From an uncultured Bacilli bacterium (GTDB lineage Bacteria > Bacillota_I > Bacilli_A > RF39 > UBA660), in NCBI GenBank assembly GCA_947601485.1, contig CANQGF010000006.1, positions 1 to 36,202 on the forward strand: a DNA stretch of 36,202 nt, given 5' to 3'. The translations under genes and the position numbers were made by a program. Below are positions 25,040 through 32,540 of this stretch, piece by piece. The notes beneath the pieces are model-generated. The model did no database searches and had not been told where the DNA came from. It saw nothing but the letters and a program-made list of their open reading frames with translations. Positions within the stretch are counted from its first letter, which is position 1, and every line of letters starts with the position of its first letter.

Positions 25040-25049
25040 GGTGATTAAA

Positions 25050-25466
25050 GTGAGAAGTTTTTATATATTTAAGATAAAAAATGAAATTAAAATATTAACT
25101 AAAGAGATACCTTATAACCTATTTAAAACAATCGATAATTTATATTATTTAGATAGTTCTAGTTTAGATGTCTCTTTTCAAATTTTTAATGATATCTTTG
25201 ATACTTTTGACATCTCATATATGAATAAAAGAATATATAATTTATTTAAAGATAATCGCCATTATCGTTATGAAAATAATACTCATATAATTGAAAATAA
25301 ATATCGTCCAGAAAATACTTATTTAAAAGTTTATAAATCACATATCTATCTTAAATCAGATGCCATTAATCCAACACTTTTAGTAAATTACTTAATGAGT
25401 GATAATTTATTTGTATGTGATTTTAAAAATAGAGATTACTTTTGGTTAAACGAGTTTGTTAGATAA
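25050..25466 (+). CDS. sirA: SirA-like sporulation inhibitor of replication
   Basis: In Bacillus, SirA binds domain I of DnaA and blocks new replication rounds once sporulation begins. This 138-residue protein has the family length, the N-terminal RSFYIFKIKNEI strand and the C-terminal pattern VCDFKNRDYFWLNEFV, which resembles the SirA ending (DFNSKRYGWLN as I remember it). Overall similarity is low, so context matters: it directly follows a transketolase-type gene, as sirA follows tkt in Bacillus, and a perfect Spo0A box lies upstream. GTG 25050 follows AAGGTGAT; the GTG at 25041 is inside that ribosome site. An unrelated small protein remains possible. Confidence 0.68.
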   Translation: MRSFYIFKIKNEIKILTKEIPYNLFKTIDNLYYLDSSSLDVSFQIFNDIFDTFDISYMNKRIYNLFKDNRHYRYENNTHIIENKYRPENTYLKVYKSHIYLKSDAINPTLLVNYLMSDNLFVCDFKNRDYFWLNEFVR

Positions 25467-25473
25467 ATTTTAT

Positions 25474-25501
25474 TTGACAATGGAGTATTTTTGAGTATAA
25501 T
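25474..25501 (+). promoter_or_regulatory. Promoter of the lipoprotein gene
   Basis: TTGACA at 25474-25479, 16-base spacer, TATAAT at 25496-25501; both hexamers perfect. Confidence 0.8.
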
Positions 25502-25532
25502 AGAGAGTAATTTTCGAAGGGGGTATTTTTTT

Positions 25533-26054
25533 ATGATTAAAAAATCGAAAATTGAATTAAAAAAAGGTGTAGCCTGTCTTTTAGCGGCGTTACAAATTGG
25601 GGTTGTAGCTGGTTGCAATAAAAAAGATATTTCATCTGATAGCACTGTTTATGAAAAAAGTTGGGAGGATAACGAAGATTATTATTCAATTTATTCACTT
25701 AATACTTTAGTTAATAATAATTTAAAAGAAACAGCTAAAATAAGTTATTATGTTAATGATCCAGTAGATAAGTATAGTGTACTTTCTTTTGAAGTCACTT
25801 TTAATAATGATGGTCAAAGCTCTTATACTTTAACTTTTAATAGATTTGATAAGAAAGTTAATTTTCAAATTACAGAAACTGACTATTTAATTTTAACTGA
25901 TTTATTAGAGTCTTATAAAGAAAATGAATCAGAGGATATTCTAGCATATTTTAGAGAAACATTAACATTTATGATTCAAAAATATGATAAAAATAATGAG
26001 TGTGATGAATTTATTGATGTTTTAAATGAACATAGAGCTAGAGCTTTAAAATAG
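25533..26054 (+). CDS. Putative lipoprotein of unknown function, 173 residues
   Basis: A basic N-terminus (MIKKSKIELKK) and hydrophobic stretch end in the lipobox VVAGC, with the lipidated cysteine at residue 28, a substrate for the LspA encoded at 15238. The mature part is acidic and Asn/Asp/Tyr-rich with alternating strands and a helical C-terminus. ATG 25533 follows GAAGGGGG with 9 bases of spacing; an earlier in-frame TTG at 25491 precedes the predicted transcription start. I do not recognise the mature domain. Confidence 0.78.
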   Translation: MIKKSKIELKKGVACLLAALQIGVVAGCNKKDISSDSTVYEKSWEDNEDYYSIYSLNTLVNNNLKETAKISYYVNDPVDKYSVLSFEVTFNNDGQSSYTLTFNRFDKKVNFQITETDYLILTDLLESYKENESEDILAYFRETLTFMIQKYDKNNECDEFIDVLNEHRARALK

Positions 26055-26086
26055 TAGTTCTTAGGTTTTTTAAGTTTTTCTTCCTC

Positions 26087-26115
26087 TAGCAATAATTATT
26101 ATTTTATGCTAGAAT
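26087..26115 (+). promoter_or_regulatory. Extended -10 promoter of the YgjP-like gene, with an inverted repeat
   Basis: TGcTAGAAT (TAGAAT at 26110-26115) with a weak -35, TAGCAA at 26087-26092. CTAGCA (26086-26091) and TGCTAG (26107-26112) form an inverted repeat over the promoter. Confidence 0.4.
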
Positions 26116-26131
26116 TAAGGAAGTGATAATA

Positions 26132-26764
26132 ATGAAATTTAAATTAAATGATTATATAATTGAATATGAAGTTATTAGAAAAGATAATAAAAATCTTTAT
26201 TTTCGTTTTGATGAAAATTGCCGGCTTATTATCACAGCGCCTCGTTTTATTAGCGAACTAGAATTAAAAAATTTAATCACTAAAAATTCTAGTGCGATTT
26301 TAAAAATGTATGAAGATGCTGTCGAAAGAAGTAATAGAGATGGCTTATTTAAATATTTAGGCAAAAAATATAAAGTTATTTTTGATAATAGAGTTAAAGA
26401 AATTACTTTTGATGGTGATGTTATTACTTGTCATGATGAAGAGGCTTTAGATAAATTTTATGCTGATGAATGTCTTAAAGTCTTTAATGAAGAAATAGAT
26501 ATATGTAAAAAATGTTTTAATAATTTACCAAAATTTAAATTAAGAATTAGAAAAATGCGGACCCGCTGGGGTGTTTGTAATACTAAAAATAAAATTATTA
26601 CTTTAAATAGTGAACTTTTAAAAAAAGATATATCCTTAATTGATTATGTGATTATCCACGAAATGGCTCATTTCTATGAAGGCAATCATAGTAAAAACTT
26701 TTGGCATATTGTAGAAATGGTTTTACCGGATTATAAAGAAAGAAGAAAAAAATTAAAATATTAA
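26132..26764 (+). CDS. YgjP/DUF45-family zinc metallopeptidase
   Basis: 210-residue protein with the DUF45 (YgjP-like) arrangement: a beta-rich N-terminal half, then KMRTRWGVCN, ITLNSELL, and the zinc site IIHEMAHFYEGNHSKNFWHIV, giving His176-Glu177-x-x-His180 and a third histidine, His186. No signal peptide, so cytosolic. The family is SprT/WLM-like; substrates are not known. ATG 26132 follows GGAAGTGAT; the GTG at 26123 is part of that ribosome site. A terminator follows, so it is transcribed alone or with the lipoprotein gene. Confidence 0.88.
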   Translation: MKFKLNDYIIEYEVIRKDNKNLYFRFDENCRLIITAPRFISELELKNLITKNSSAILKMYEDAVERSNRDGLFKYLGKKYKVIFDNRVKEITFDGDVITCHDEEALDKFYADECLKVFNEEIDICKKCFNNLPKFKLRIRKMRTRWGVCNTKNKIITLNSELLKKDISLIDYVIIHEMAHFYEGNHSKNFWHIVEMVLPDYKERRKKLKY

Positions 26765-26770
26765 TTAGTA

Positions 26771-26799
26771 GAAAGAGTGTCAAATTAACCTCTTTTTTT
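26771..26799 (+). terminator. Terminator after the YgjP-like gene
   Basis: GAAAGAG (26771-26777), 12-base loop, CTCTTTT followed by a T run. Confidence 0.6.
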
Positions 26800-26851
26800 C
26801 TTTTATTCAAATATAATATTTGTTACTATATTATTAAGTAGGATGATTAAT

Positions 26852-28144
26852 ATGTATCAAGATTATTTAAATGATATTTTTACTGATGCTTATAATAAAA
26901 TATTACCTTTAGTAGAATCTTTAAATAAAAAAGGTGTTTGTCCCTGCTGTGGAGGTATTTTTTTAGGTGGTGTTTGTAAATATTGCCATACTCCTAATTC
27001 ATCTTTACAAAATAATGTTCAAAAAATAGAAAATATTTTAACTATGGTTAGTGATAGTTTAGAAAATCTTCCAATAGAAAGAGTAGAATATAATGAGCTT
27101 TTTACATTATTATTAAAAATTAAGAATGTTAAAATTGACATAGTAGATAAACTTATAGCCAAATATCATTATGAAGAAGTTATTAAAAAAATTTATGAGC
27201 AAATAGTTTCTAAAGGTTATCAAGGAGAATCGTTAGATAAAAGCGAAATCTCAGTTAGTGAAGCTTTAATTAGTCAAAATTATTCTTTTTCTAGAGATAA
27301 AGATGTAGTTTTTAATTTAGCTTCAATATATATTAAAAAAATAATACTTAATTTTCTAAAAGATGATAAAGAATCAGTGATTAGTTATGACTTTTTTGCT
27401 GATTTAATTAAAGAATTTATGGAAGAACAAATTAAATTTGTATATCAAAATAGTAACTGTGAAATAAAAGAAGGTAAAGAAGAAGAGGAAGAAAATATGA
27501 CTTTTGGTGCGGCTTCTTATAATAATGTTACTCTTTATGATTATGATATTAAAACAATGTATTATGAAGGTAGTGAACATTTACTTAATACGATATTCCA
27601 TGAATTTACACATGTAAGACAATATGGTATTACTTATAAAAAGAAGTGTGTTTCACCCTTTGAATTTTTGGAATTAAAAGAAGAAATAATAAGTAAATTT
27701 GTTCCTTTTTATTATAAAGAAAATTATGAACATTTATCTTATGAACTAGAAGCTTTTTATTGTGGCTTTAGAGATGAAAGAATTGCCCTTAGTAATATTG
27801 GAATTAGTTTAAATGAAGAATCAAATAAGAGAGTAGATGCTATATTAAAAGAATATGAAGATGCCTTTTTAAATACAAAAAGAACTTTACATGGGAAAAA
27901 TGTAGATATTAATCAATTATTCGAAAATGTTTTAAAAAGTAGAAGTTTTTTATTAAATAATTATCCTTGTTTGAAAAATTTATATAAGATAGAAAATGGT
28001 AAAGTAGTAAGAAAAACTAATGAAGAATTACAAAGAACTTTAGCTCAAATATTAAGTGATGATCATATTAGTGAAGAAGATAAAAATAATTTTAGATTAA
28101 TGTTTAATTTAGATAGGGTAAATCATAAATTAACTTCTATATGA
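26852..28144 (+). CDS. Unrecognised protein with N-terminal zinc ribbon and HExxH metallopeptidase-like site
   Basis: 430 residues, cytosolic. After a short N-terminal helix there is a zinc ribbon, CPCCGG...CKYC (Cys30, Cys33, Cys42, Cys45). A helical middle region (50-210) follows. The C-terminal half has TIFHEFTHVRQYG, a perfect HExxH (His250-Glu251-x-x-His254), and a later YELEAFYCGFRDE in which Glu298 or Glu300 could be the third zinc ligand, as in gluzincins. I do not know a family with this arrangement. ATG 26852 follows AGGATGAT with about 4 bases; ATG 26843 is part of that site. The next gene is separated by a terminator. Confidence 0.75.
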   Translation: MYQDYLNDIFTDAYNKILPLVESLNKKGVCPCCGGIFLGGVCKYCHTPNSSLQNNVQKIENILTMVSDSLENLPIERVEYNELFTLLLKIKNVKIDIVDKLIAKYHYEEVIKKIYEQIVSKGYQGESLDKSEISVSEALISQNYSFSRDKDVVFNLASIYIKKIILNFLKDDKESVISYDFFADLIKEFMEEQIKFVYQNSNCEIKEGKEEEEENMTFGAASYNNVTLYDYDIKTMYYEGSEHLLNTIFHEFTHVRQYGITYKKKCVSPFEFLELKEEIISKFVPFYYKENYEHLSYELEAFYCGFRDERIALSNIGISLNEESNKRVDAILKEYEDAFLNTKRTLHGKNVDINQLFENVLKSRSFLLNNYPCLKNLYKIENGKVVRKTNEELQRTLAQILSDDHISEEDKNNFRLMFNLDRVNHKLTSI

Positions 28145-28173
28145 TGAGATAACAATTCTCATCTTTTATTTTA
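28143..28173 (+). terminator. Terminator after the zinc-ribbon protein
   Basis: GATGAGA (28143-28149), 7-base loop, TCTCATC (28157-28163), then TTTTATTTT. The stop codon overlaps the left arm. Confidence 0.8.
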
Positions 28174-28216
28174 ATTAAAATTGTTGTACAATAAAAGTAA
28201 TTCAAAGGTGTATATT

Positions 28217-28936
28217 ATGTATTTAACAAGTATTAATAATGAAAAAGTAAAGTTTTGGGAAAAATTAAAGCAAAAGAAATATCGAGATATGTATCATTTG
28301 TTTTTGATTGAAGATGAACATTTAATTGCAGAAGCTTTAAAATATAAAATAATTAAAGAAGTAATTACTATTGATGAAAATGTAAAATATGATATTGATA
28401 CTTACTATGTTAATGATAAAATAATGAAAAAGATTTCGAGCCAAGTAAGTGGGGCCCATGTAATCGCGGTGGCATCTACTTTAAAAGAAAGAGAAATAAA
28501 GGGAAATATCCTAGTTTTAGATAATTTACAAGATCCCGGTAATTTAGGTACCATTATTAGAAGTGCAGTGGCCTTTAATTTTGATACTCTAATTTTAAGT
28601 GATACATCAGTTGATTTGTACAATCCCAAAGTAGTAAGGGCTAGTGAAGGTATGATGTTTCATCTTAATATAAAAAGATGTAATATTATTGATTTTCTGC
28701 AAAATTTGGATAGTGAATATCTAATTATTGGAACAGATGTAGTTAAGGGAAAAAATATTAAAGATCTTAAGTTTAATAAGTGCGCCCTTGTAATTGGTAA
28801 TGAAGGATCTGGTATAAGTAAGGAAGTTAAAGAATTATGTCATGAAATGGTTTATATACCGATGAATGAAAATTGTGAAAGTTTAAATGCTTCCGTATCA
28901 GCAAGTATTTTAATGTATGAGGTTAATCATGATTAA
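28217..28936 (+). CDS. TrmH/SpoU-family RNA 2'-O-methyltransferase
   Basis: SPOUT methyltransferase that methylates ribose in rRNA or tRNA using S-adenosylmethionine. An N-terminal substrate-binding domain (residues ~1-90) precedes the knotted domain with the three SPOUT motifs: LDNLQDPGNLGTIIRSA, ALVIGNEGSGIS and IPMNENCESLNASVSASI. 239 residues from ATG 28217, 6 bases after AAAGGTG. Target nucleotide unknown; similar Bacillus proteins (YsgA) modify 23S rRNA or tRNA. The end overlaps the rimM start by 8 bases, placing it at the head of a translation-related operon. Confidence 0.9.
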   Translation: MYLTSINNEKVKFWEKLKQKKYRDMYHLFLIEDEHLIAEALKYKIIKEVITIDENVKYDIDTYYVNDKIMKKISSQVSGAHVIAVASTLKEREIKGNILVLDNLQDPGNLGTIIRSAVAFNFDTLILSDTSVDLYNPKVVRASEGMMFHLNIKRCNIIDFLQNLDSEYLIIGTDVVKGKNIKDLKFNKCALVIGNEGSGISKEVKELCHEMVYIPMNENCESLNASVSASILMYEVNHD

Positions 28937-29423
28937 TTATTTGTTGATAGGTAAAATCATTAATACTTTTGGAATAAAAGGAGAAGTAAAAATACTTTCT
29001 GATTTTGAGTATAAAAAACGAATTTTTAAAGAAGGATTTACTTTATATATTGGTGAAGAACATCATAAAGAAATCGTAAATACTTACCGTGTTCATAAAA
29101 ATTTTGATTTACTTACTTTTAAAGGATATACTAATATTAATGAAATATTAAAATATAAAGGATGGAATGTTTATATTAATAAAGATGATTTAATGTTAGA
29201 TAGTAATGAATATTTACTTAATGATTTAGTTGGTTTAGAAGTCTATGATAATAATCTTTTAATAGGAATAGTTACTAGTTATGAAGATAATGGAGGTAAT
29301 ATTTTATTAAAAGTTAAAAAAGATAAATATTTTTATATACCTTTAGTGGATGAATATATTAAAGAAGTAAATATTAAAGATAGAAAAATAATAACGAATG
29401 GGGGTCATAATTTAATTTTATGA
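28929..29423 (+). CDS. rimM: 16S rRNA processing/maturation factor RimM
   Basis: Binds ribosomal protein S19 and assists maturation of the 30S head. The N-terminal RimM domain has GKIINTFGIKGEVKI; the PRC-barrel half (about residues 90-164) contains LVGLEVYDN..LIGIVTSYEDNGGN and FYIPLVDEYIKEV. 164 residues. ATG 28929, preceded by GAGG, overlaps the end of the methyltransferase gene; ATG 28917 is an in-frame alternative with a poorer ribosome site. Its TGA overlaps the trmD ATG (ATGA), the usual coupled rimM-trmD pair. Confidence 0.93.
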   Translation: MINYLLIGKIINTFGIKGEVKILSDFEYKKRIFKEGFTLYIGEEHHKEIVNTYRVHKNFDLLTFKGYTNINEILKYKGWNVYINKDDLMLDSNEYLLNDLVGLEVYDNNLLIGIVTSYEDNGGNILLKVKKDKYFYIPLVDEYIKEVNIKDRKIITNGGHNLIL

Positions 29424-30094
29424 AAATAGATATTTTAACTCTTTTTCCTAATATGTTTCAAGGCTTTTTAACAGAGTCAATTATTAAAAGAGCAATCGAA
29501 AAAAAATTAGTTGAAATTAATATCATTGATTTTCGTGAATATTCTCTTCTTAAACATAAAAGGGTTGATGATACGCCTTATGGTGGGGGAGCTGGTATGG
29601 TGTTAATGTGTGAGCCGGTAGTAAGGGCCATAGATGACTTAAGAAGAGATGATAGTTTAGTAATTCTTACTTGCCCTCAAGGAAAAACTTATCAAGAAAG
29701 TGTAGCGAGAAAGTTAAAAGATTATCATCATTTAATTATCATTTGTGGGCATTATGAAGGATATGATGAACGCATTAGAAATTTTGTCGATTTAGAGATA
29801 AGTATTGGTGATTATATTTTAACTGGTGGTGAAATACCTGCGATGGCCATTACGGATTCTGTTGTAAGACTTATAGATGGTGCGATTAATAAAGAATCGA
29901 GTACTGATGATTCTTATACTAATAATTTGCTTGATTACCCAACTTATACAAAACCTGCCGAATTTCGAGGGCTTAAAGTACCAGATGTTCTTTTAAGTGG
30001 TAATCATAAAAAAATAAAAGAATATCGCCTTAATGAGCAAATTAAGAAAACGAAAGAAAAAAGACCTGATCTTTTAGAGGATAAAAATGATTAA
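29420..30094 (+). CDS. trmD: tRNA (guanine-37-N1)-methyltransferase TrmD
   Basis: Methylates G37 next to the anticodon, preventing frameshifting. 224 residues with the trefoil-knot SPOUT motifs: DDTPYGGGAGMVL, LIIICGHYEGYDERI, and EISIGDYILTGGEIPAM, then the conserved C-terminal domain DYPTYTKPAEFRG and VPDVLLSGNHKKI. The start overlaps the rimM stop. The next hypothetical gene overlaps its end by 8 bases. Confidence 0.97.
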   Translation: MKIDILTLFPNMFQGFLTESIIKRAIEKKLVEINIIDFREYSLLKHKRVDDTPYGGGAGMVLMCEPVVRAIDDLRRDDSLVILTCPQGKTYQESVARKLKDYHHLIIICGHYEGYDERIRNFVDLEISIGDYILTGGEIPAMAITDSVVRLIDGAINKESSTDDSYTNNLLDYPTYTKPAEFRGLKVPDVLLSGNHKKIKEYRLNEQIKKTKEKRPDLLEDKND

Positions 30095-30461
30095 ATTAGA
30101 AGATGTTAAATGTGATTTTAAAATTGTCGATATGGAAGAAGGAGAGGGACTTACTTTAAATAAAAAAAGTCAAGATCTTAAAGTAACTATTTATGATGAA
30201 AATGAAATTATAAAATTAATTGAAGATAATTTTAATAAAAAATATCGTTCCCTTCTTTATATTATTATGAGTCTTAATGAAAGCGAAGATACGACAGAAT
30301 CAGATACTACTTTAGCTTTTCTTAAAATTGAAGATTTGAAAAATAAATTATTAAATAAATATTTTAAATTTTTAAACCCTCAATTATTAGATAAATATTT
30401 AAATATGTTAATGTTTTTAGAAACTAAAATACCAATTATAGAAAATCACCGTGGTCGTTAA
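30087..30461 (+). CDS. Hypothetical protein coupled to trmD, 124 residues
   Basis: Starts at ATG 30087 inside the trmD 3' end, with GAGG about 7 bases upstream, so translation is probably coupled. Acidic soluble protein: beta-rich first half and a helical second half (residues ~70-115), ending in the basic motif ENHRGR. No signal peptide or membrane segment. I do not recognise it; placement suggests a translation-linked role but nothing more. Confidence 0.7.
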   Translation: MIKLEDVKCDFKIVDMEEGEGLTLNKKSQDLKVTIYDENEIIKLIEDNFNKKYRSLLYIIMSLNESEDTTESDTTLAFLKIEDLKNKLLNKYFKFLNPQLLDKYLNMLMFLETKIPIIENHRGR

Positions 30462-30479
30462 AAAATTTTTAAAATTTAG

Positions 30480-30508
30480 TTGAATCTCACTTCTAAAAAA
30501 TATATAAT
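30480..30508 (+). promoter_or_regulatory. Promoter of the CAP-domain gene
   Basis: TTGAAT at 30480-30485, 17-base spacer, TATAAT at 30503-30508; AGGAAGGGGA follows before the ATG. Confidence 0.75.
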
Positions 30509-30545
30509 TATATTGGATATATTTTATAGGAAGGGGATTTTTTAT

Positions 30546-31421
30546 ATGAAAAAAAATAAAATAATTTGGACTTTTTTAATCATTTGGGCTTTAGTTCTTT
30601 GCGTTTTTATGGGTAAAATTTTAATTGATAAAAATAAAGCTAAAGAGAATAATAATGGCGCTACATTTAATGGAGTAGTTGGTGGTAAAATTAATATTTT
30701 TAATCATGCTGTTACTACTACAGTAGCCATAGATGATAATTTAGCATTAAATACTAAAACTGAAAAAACTCAAACTACAAAAGATATAAATACTAGTAGT
30801 CAAACAGTTAAAGAGGTAGAAAATAAAACATTAAATGAAGAAAAAACTACTAAAACTAATGTTGTAACTGAAAAAAATATTGTTTTTGAAAAATATGGAA
30901 CAGTTATTTATGATGAAATCACTTATGAGATTATAGATGATGAAAAAGTTAAAAAAAGTAGTGAAAGAAAAGTTGATGCTTCTAAATATGATGCTTCCGT
31001 GGAAGATTTATTGAAAGAAGCTAGTAATTTAGTGAGTGATAATAAAAAAATTTATGAAGAAGTTGTAAATTATACTAATGCTTACCGCAAAGAAGTTTCC
31101 AATAAAGACTTAATTCTTGATGATAAATTAACTTTAATTGCAACCTTTAGAGCTTTAGAAATGGCCTATACCAATAATTTTAGCCATGAACGCCTTGATG
31201 GTAGTTATGTTTATGATCTTGCTAAGGATTTAAAGATATCTTATCATACTATGGGTGAAAATATTGCCTATGGTTATCCATCTAGTGAAAGCGTAACAGT
31301 AGGATGGCGAAATTCAGAGGGACACTACAAAAACATGATTAATAAAGAATTTAATAAAATTGGAGTTGGGATGTTTAAATTTAATGGTAATATTTACTGG
31401 GTTCAAGTTTTTAGTGACTAA
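30546..31421 (+). CDS. Membrane-anchored CAP (SCP/YkwD-like) domain protein
   Basis: 291 residues. A basic N-terminus and one hydrophobic helix (about 7-26) anchor it outside the membrane. A Thr/Lys/Asn-rich linker (~30-115) leads to a CAP domain (~170-291) with VVNYTNAYRKEVSN, FSHERLDGS, GENIAYGYPSS, VGWRNSEGHYKNMIN and a final VQVFSD strand. The conserved CAP histidines and glutamates are visible in FSHE, GENIA and GHYKNM. Similar proteins (YkwD, YlbC) occur in spore formers and their activity is unclear. ATG 30546 follows a strong AGGAAGGGGA; the in-frame TTG at 30480 lies in the promoter. Confidence 0.87.
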   Translation: MKKNKIIWTFLIIWALVLCVFMGKILIDKNKAKENNNGATFNGVVGGKINIFNHAVTTTVAIDDNLALNTKTEKTQTTKDINTSSQTVKEVENKTLNEEKTTKTNVVTEKNIVFEKYGTVIYDEITYEIIDDEKVKKSSERKVDASKYDASVEDLLKEASNLVSDNKKIYEEVVNYTNAYRKEVSNKDLILDDKLTLIATFRALEMAYTNNFSHERLDGSYVYDLAKDLKISYHTMGENIAYGYPSSESVTVGWRNSEGHYKNMINKEFNKIGVGMFKFNGNIYWVQVFSD

Positions 31422-31450
31422 TCATAAAGTCTTTGGTATATCAAAAATTG

Positions 31451-31479
31451 TTGAAACTAGTAGAAACATATGGTATAAT
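31451..31479 (+). promoter_or_regulatory. rplS promoter
   Basis: TTGAAA at 31451-31456, 17-base spacer, extended -10 TGgTATAAT (TATAAT at 31474-31479): one of the strongest promoters in the window. Confidence 0.8.
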
Positions 31480-31485
31480 TATTGG

Positions 31486-31552
31486 TGCCCAAGGGGTATG
31501 TAATCCGCTTAAAATAAATATATATTAATGATTACAGGTAATATTATTTAGA
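31486..31552 (+). promoter_or_regulatory. Possible L19 mRNA leader structure
   Basis: The ~80-base leader before rplS contains TGTAATC (31499-31505) pairing with GATTACA (31530-31536) and a GCCC/GGGG segment before it. Low-GC Gram-positives are known to have an autoregulatory L19 leader at this position. I could not compare with the family model. Confidence 0.45.
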
Positions 31553-31566
31553 AAGGAGTGTATGTG

Positions 31567-31908
31567 ATGGCTAATTTAGTTGATAAAATTAATGCTCGTC
31601 AAATACGTAATGACATTCCTGAATTTCGTGTAGGAGACACAGTTCGTGTTGATGTTTGGGTAAAAGAAGGTAAAAAAGAAAGAATCCAAGCTTTTGAAGG
31701 CTTAGTAATCGCTAAAAATGGTGGCGGTGTATCTGAAACTTTCTCAGTACGTAAAACTTCAAGTGGTGTTGGAGTAACAAGAATTTTTCCTGTTAATGCT
31801 CCTACTATTGATAAAATTGTAGTTATCAAAAAAGGAATGGTTAGAAGAGCCAAACTTAACTTTATTAAGAAAATGCGTAAAGGCTATAAAGTTAAAGAAA
31901 GAAATTAA
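31567..31908 (+). CDS. rplS: Large-subunit ribosomal protein L19
   Basis: Structural protein at the interface of the ribosomal subunits. 113 residues, the family length. Typical segments are FRVGDTVRVDVWVKEG, RIQAFEGLVIAK, FSVRKTSSGVGVTRIFPVNAP and VRRAKLNFIKK. ATG 31567 lies 8 bases after AAAGGAG; the in-frame GTG at 31558 overlaps that ribosome site. It follows trmD as in many bacteria but has its own promoter and terminator. Confidence 0.97.
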   Translation: MANLVDKINARQIRNDIPEFRVGDTVRVDVWVKEGKKERIQAFEGLVIAKNGGGVSETFSVRKTSSGVGVTRIFPVNAPTIDKIVVIKKGMVRRAKLNFIKKMRKGYKVKERN

Positions 31909-31935
31909 GCTTATAGGACTTAATTTCTTTTATTT
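31898..31935 (+). terminator. Terminator at the end of rplS
   Basis: Perfect 12-bp stem AAAGAAATTAAG (31898-31909) / CTTAATTTCTTT (31919-31930), 9-base loop, T-rich tail. The rplS stop lies in the left arm. Confidence 0.85.
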
Positions 31936-31952
31936 GAAAAGGAGAACTAGTT

Positions 31953-32438
31953 ATGAAGGTAATTAAAAATTTAATTCCCTATTTAGCAATTATTGCGTTA
32001 GTTATGATGATTAGATCTTTTATTGCTACTCCGATTATTGTTCAAGGTGATAGCATGAAACCAACATTAAATGGTAATGAAATTATGATGTTAAAAAAAT
32101 ATGATAAGAATTTTGAAAGATTTGATGTGGTAGTTGTTAATAAAAGCGTCGAAGGAGATAACTTAATTAAAAGAGTTATTGGCATGCCAGGGGAAACTAT
32201 TGAATATAAAAATGATCAATTATATATTAATGGCAAAGTAATTGATGATCCTTATGGTACTGGTATTACAGGTGTTATCAAACCTATTACAATGGGTGAA
32301 AATGAATATTTCGTAATGGGTGACAATCGAACCGTCTCTTTAGATAGCAGAGTTTTAGGAGTTATTGCAAAAGACGAAATAGAAGGTACGGTTAACTTTG
32401 TTATTTATCCATTTAAAAAATTTGGAAAATTAAACTAA
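31953..32438 (+). CDS. lepB: Signal peptidase I
   Basis: Membrane serine protease that cleaves signal peptides from exported proteins. One N-terminal membrane helix (about 7-25), then box B with the catalytic serine VQGDSMKPTL (Ser34), box D with the general-base lysine LIKRVIGMPGE (Lys73), and box E MGDNRTVSLDSR. 161 residues, the short SipS-type form. AAAAGGAG precedes the ATG. Probably partly read through from rplS, since no clear separate promoter is seen in the 44-base gap. Confidence 0.94.
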   Translation: MKVIKNLIPYLAIIALVMMIRSFIATPIIVQGDSMKPTLNGNEIMMLKKYDKNFERFDVVVVNKSVEGDNLIKRVIGMPGETIEYKNDQLYINGKVIDDPYGTGITGVIKPITMGENEYFVMGDNRTVSLDSRVLGVIAKDEIEGTVNFVIYPFKKFGKLN

Positions 32439-32466
32439 ACAACGTAAAAAGTGTTTAGTTTTTTAT
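32432..32466 (+). terminator. Terminator after lepB
   Basis: AAACTAAACA (32432-32441) / TGTTTAGTTT (32452-32461), 10-base loop, followed by T-rich sequence. It overlaps the lepB stop and reaches the -35 of the next gene. Confidence 0.85.
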
Positions 32467-32494
32467 TGACATTTTTTGTTTGTAAAAGTACAAT
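32466..32494 (+). promoter_or_regulatory. Promoter of the bPH-type membrane protein
   Basis: TTGACA at 32466-32471, 17-base spacer, TACAAT at 32489-32494; transcription would start close to 32501, at the ribosome site itself. Confidence 0.75.
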
Positions 32495-32500
32495 TATCTC

Positions 32501-32540
32501 AAAAGGAGGACATACTTTTTAGAAGTATTATTTAGTGGAT
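32501..32540 (+). promoter_or_regulatory. Ribosome site separated from the start by a small hairpin
   Basis: AAAAGGAGGA (32501-32510) is 25 bases from the GTG at 32535, too far for normal initiation. Between them ATACTT (32512-32517) pairs with AAGTAT (32523-32528) around a 5-base loop. Folding removes 17 bases and leaves 8, the normal spacing. Confidence 0.5.

Noticed and set aside
26320-26335. TGTCGAA inside the YgjP-like gene as a Spo0A site
   Set aside because: It is within coding sequence, far from any promoter, and is best explained by codon choice.
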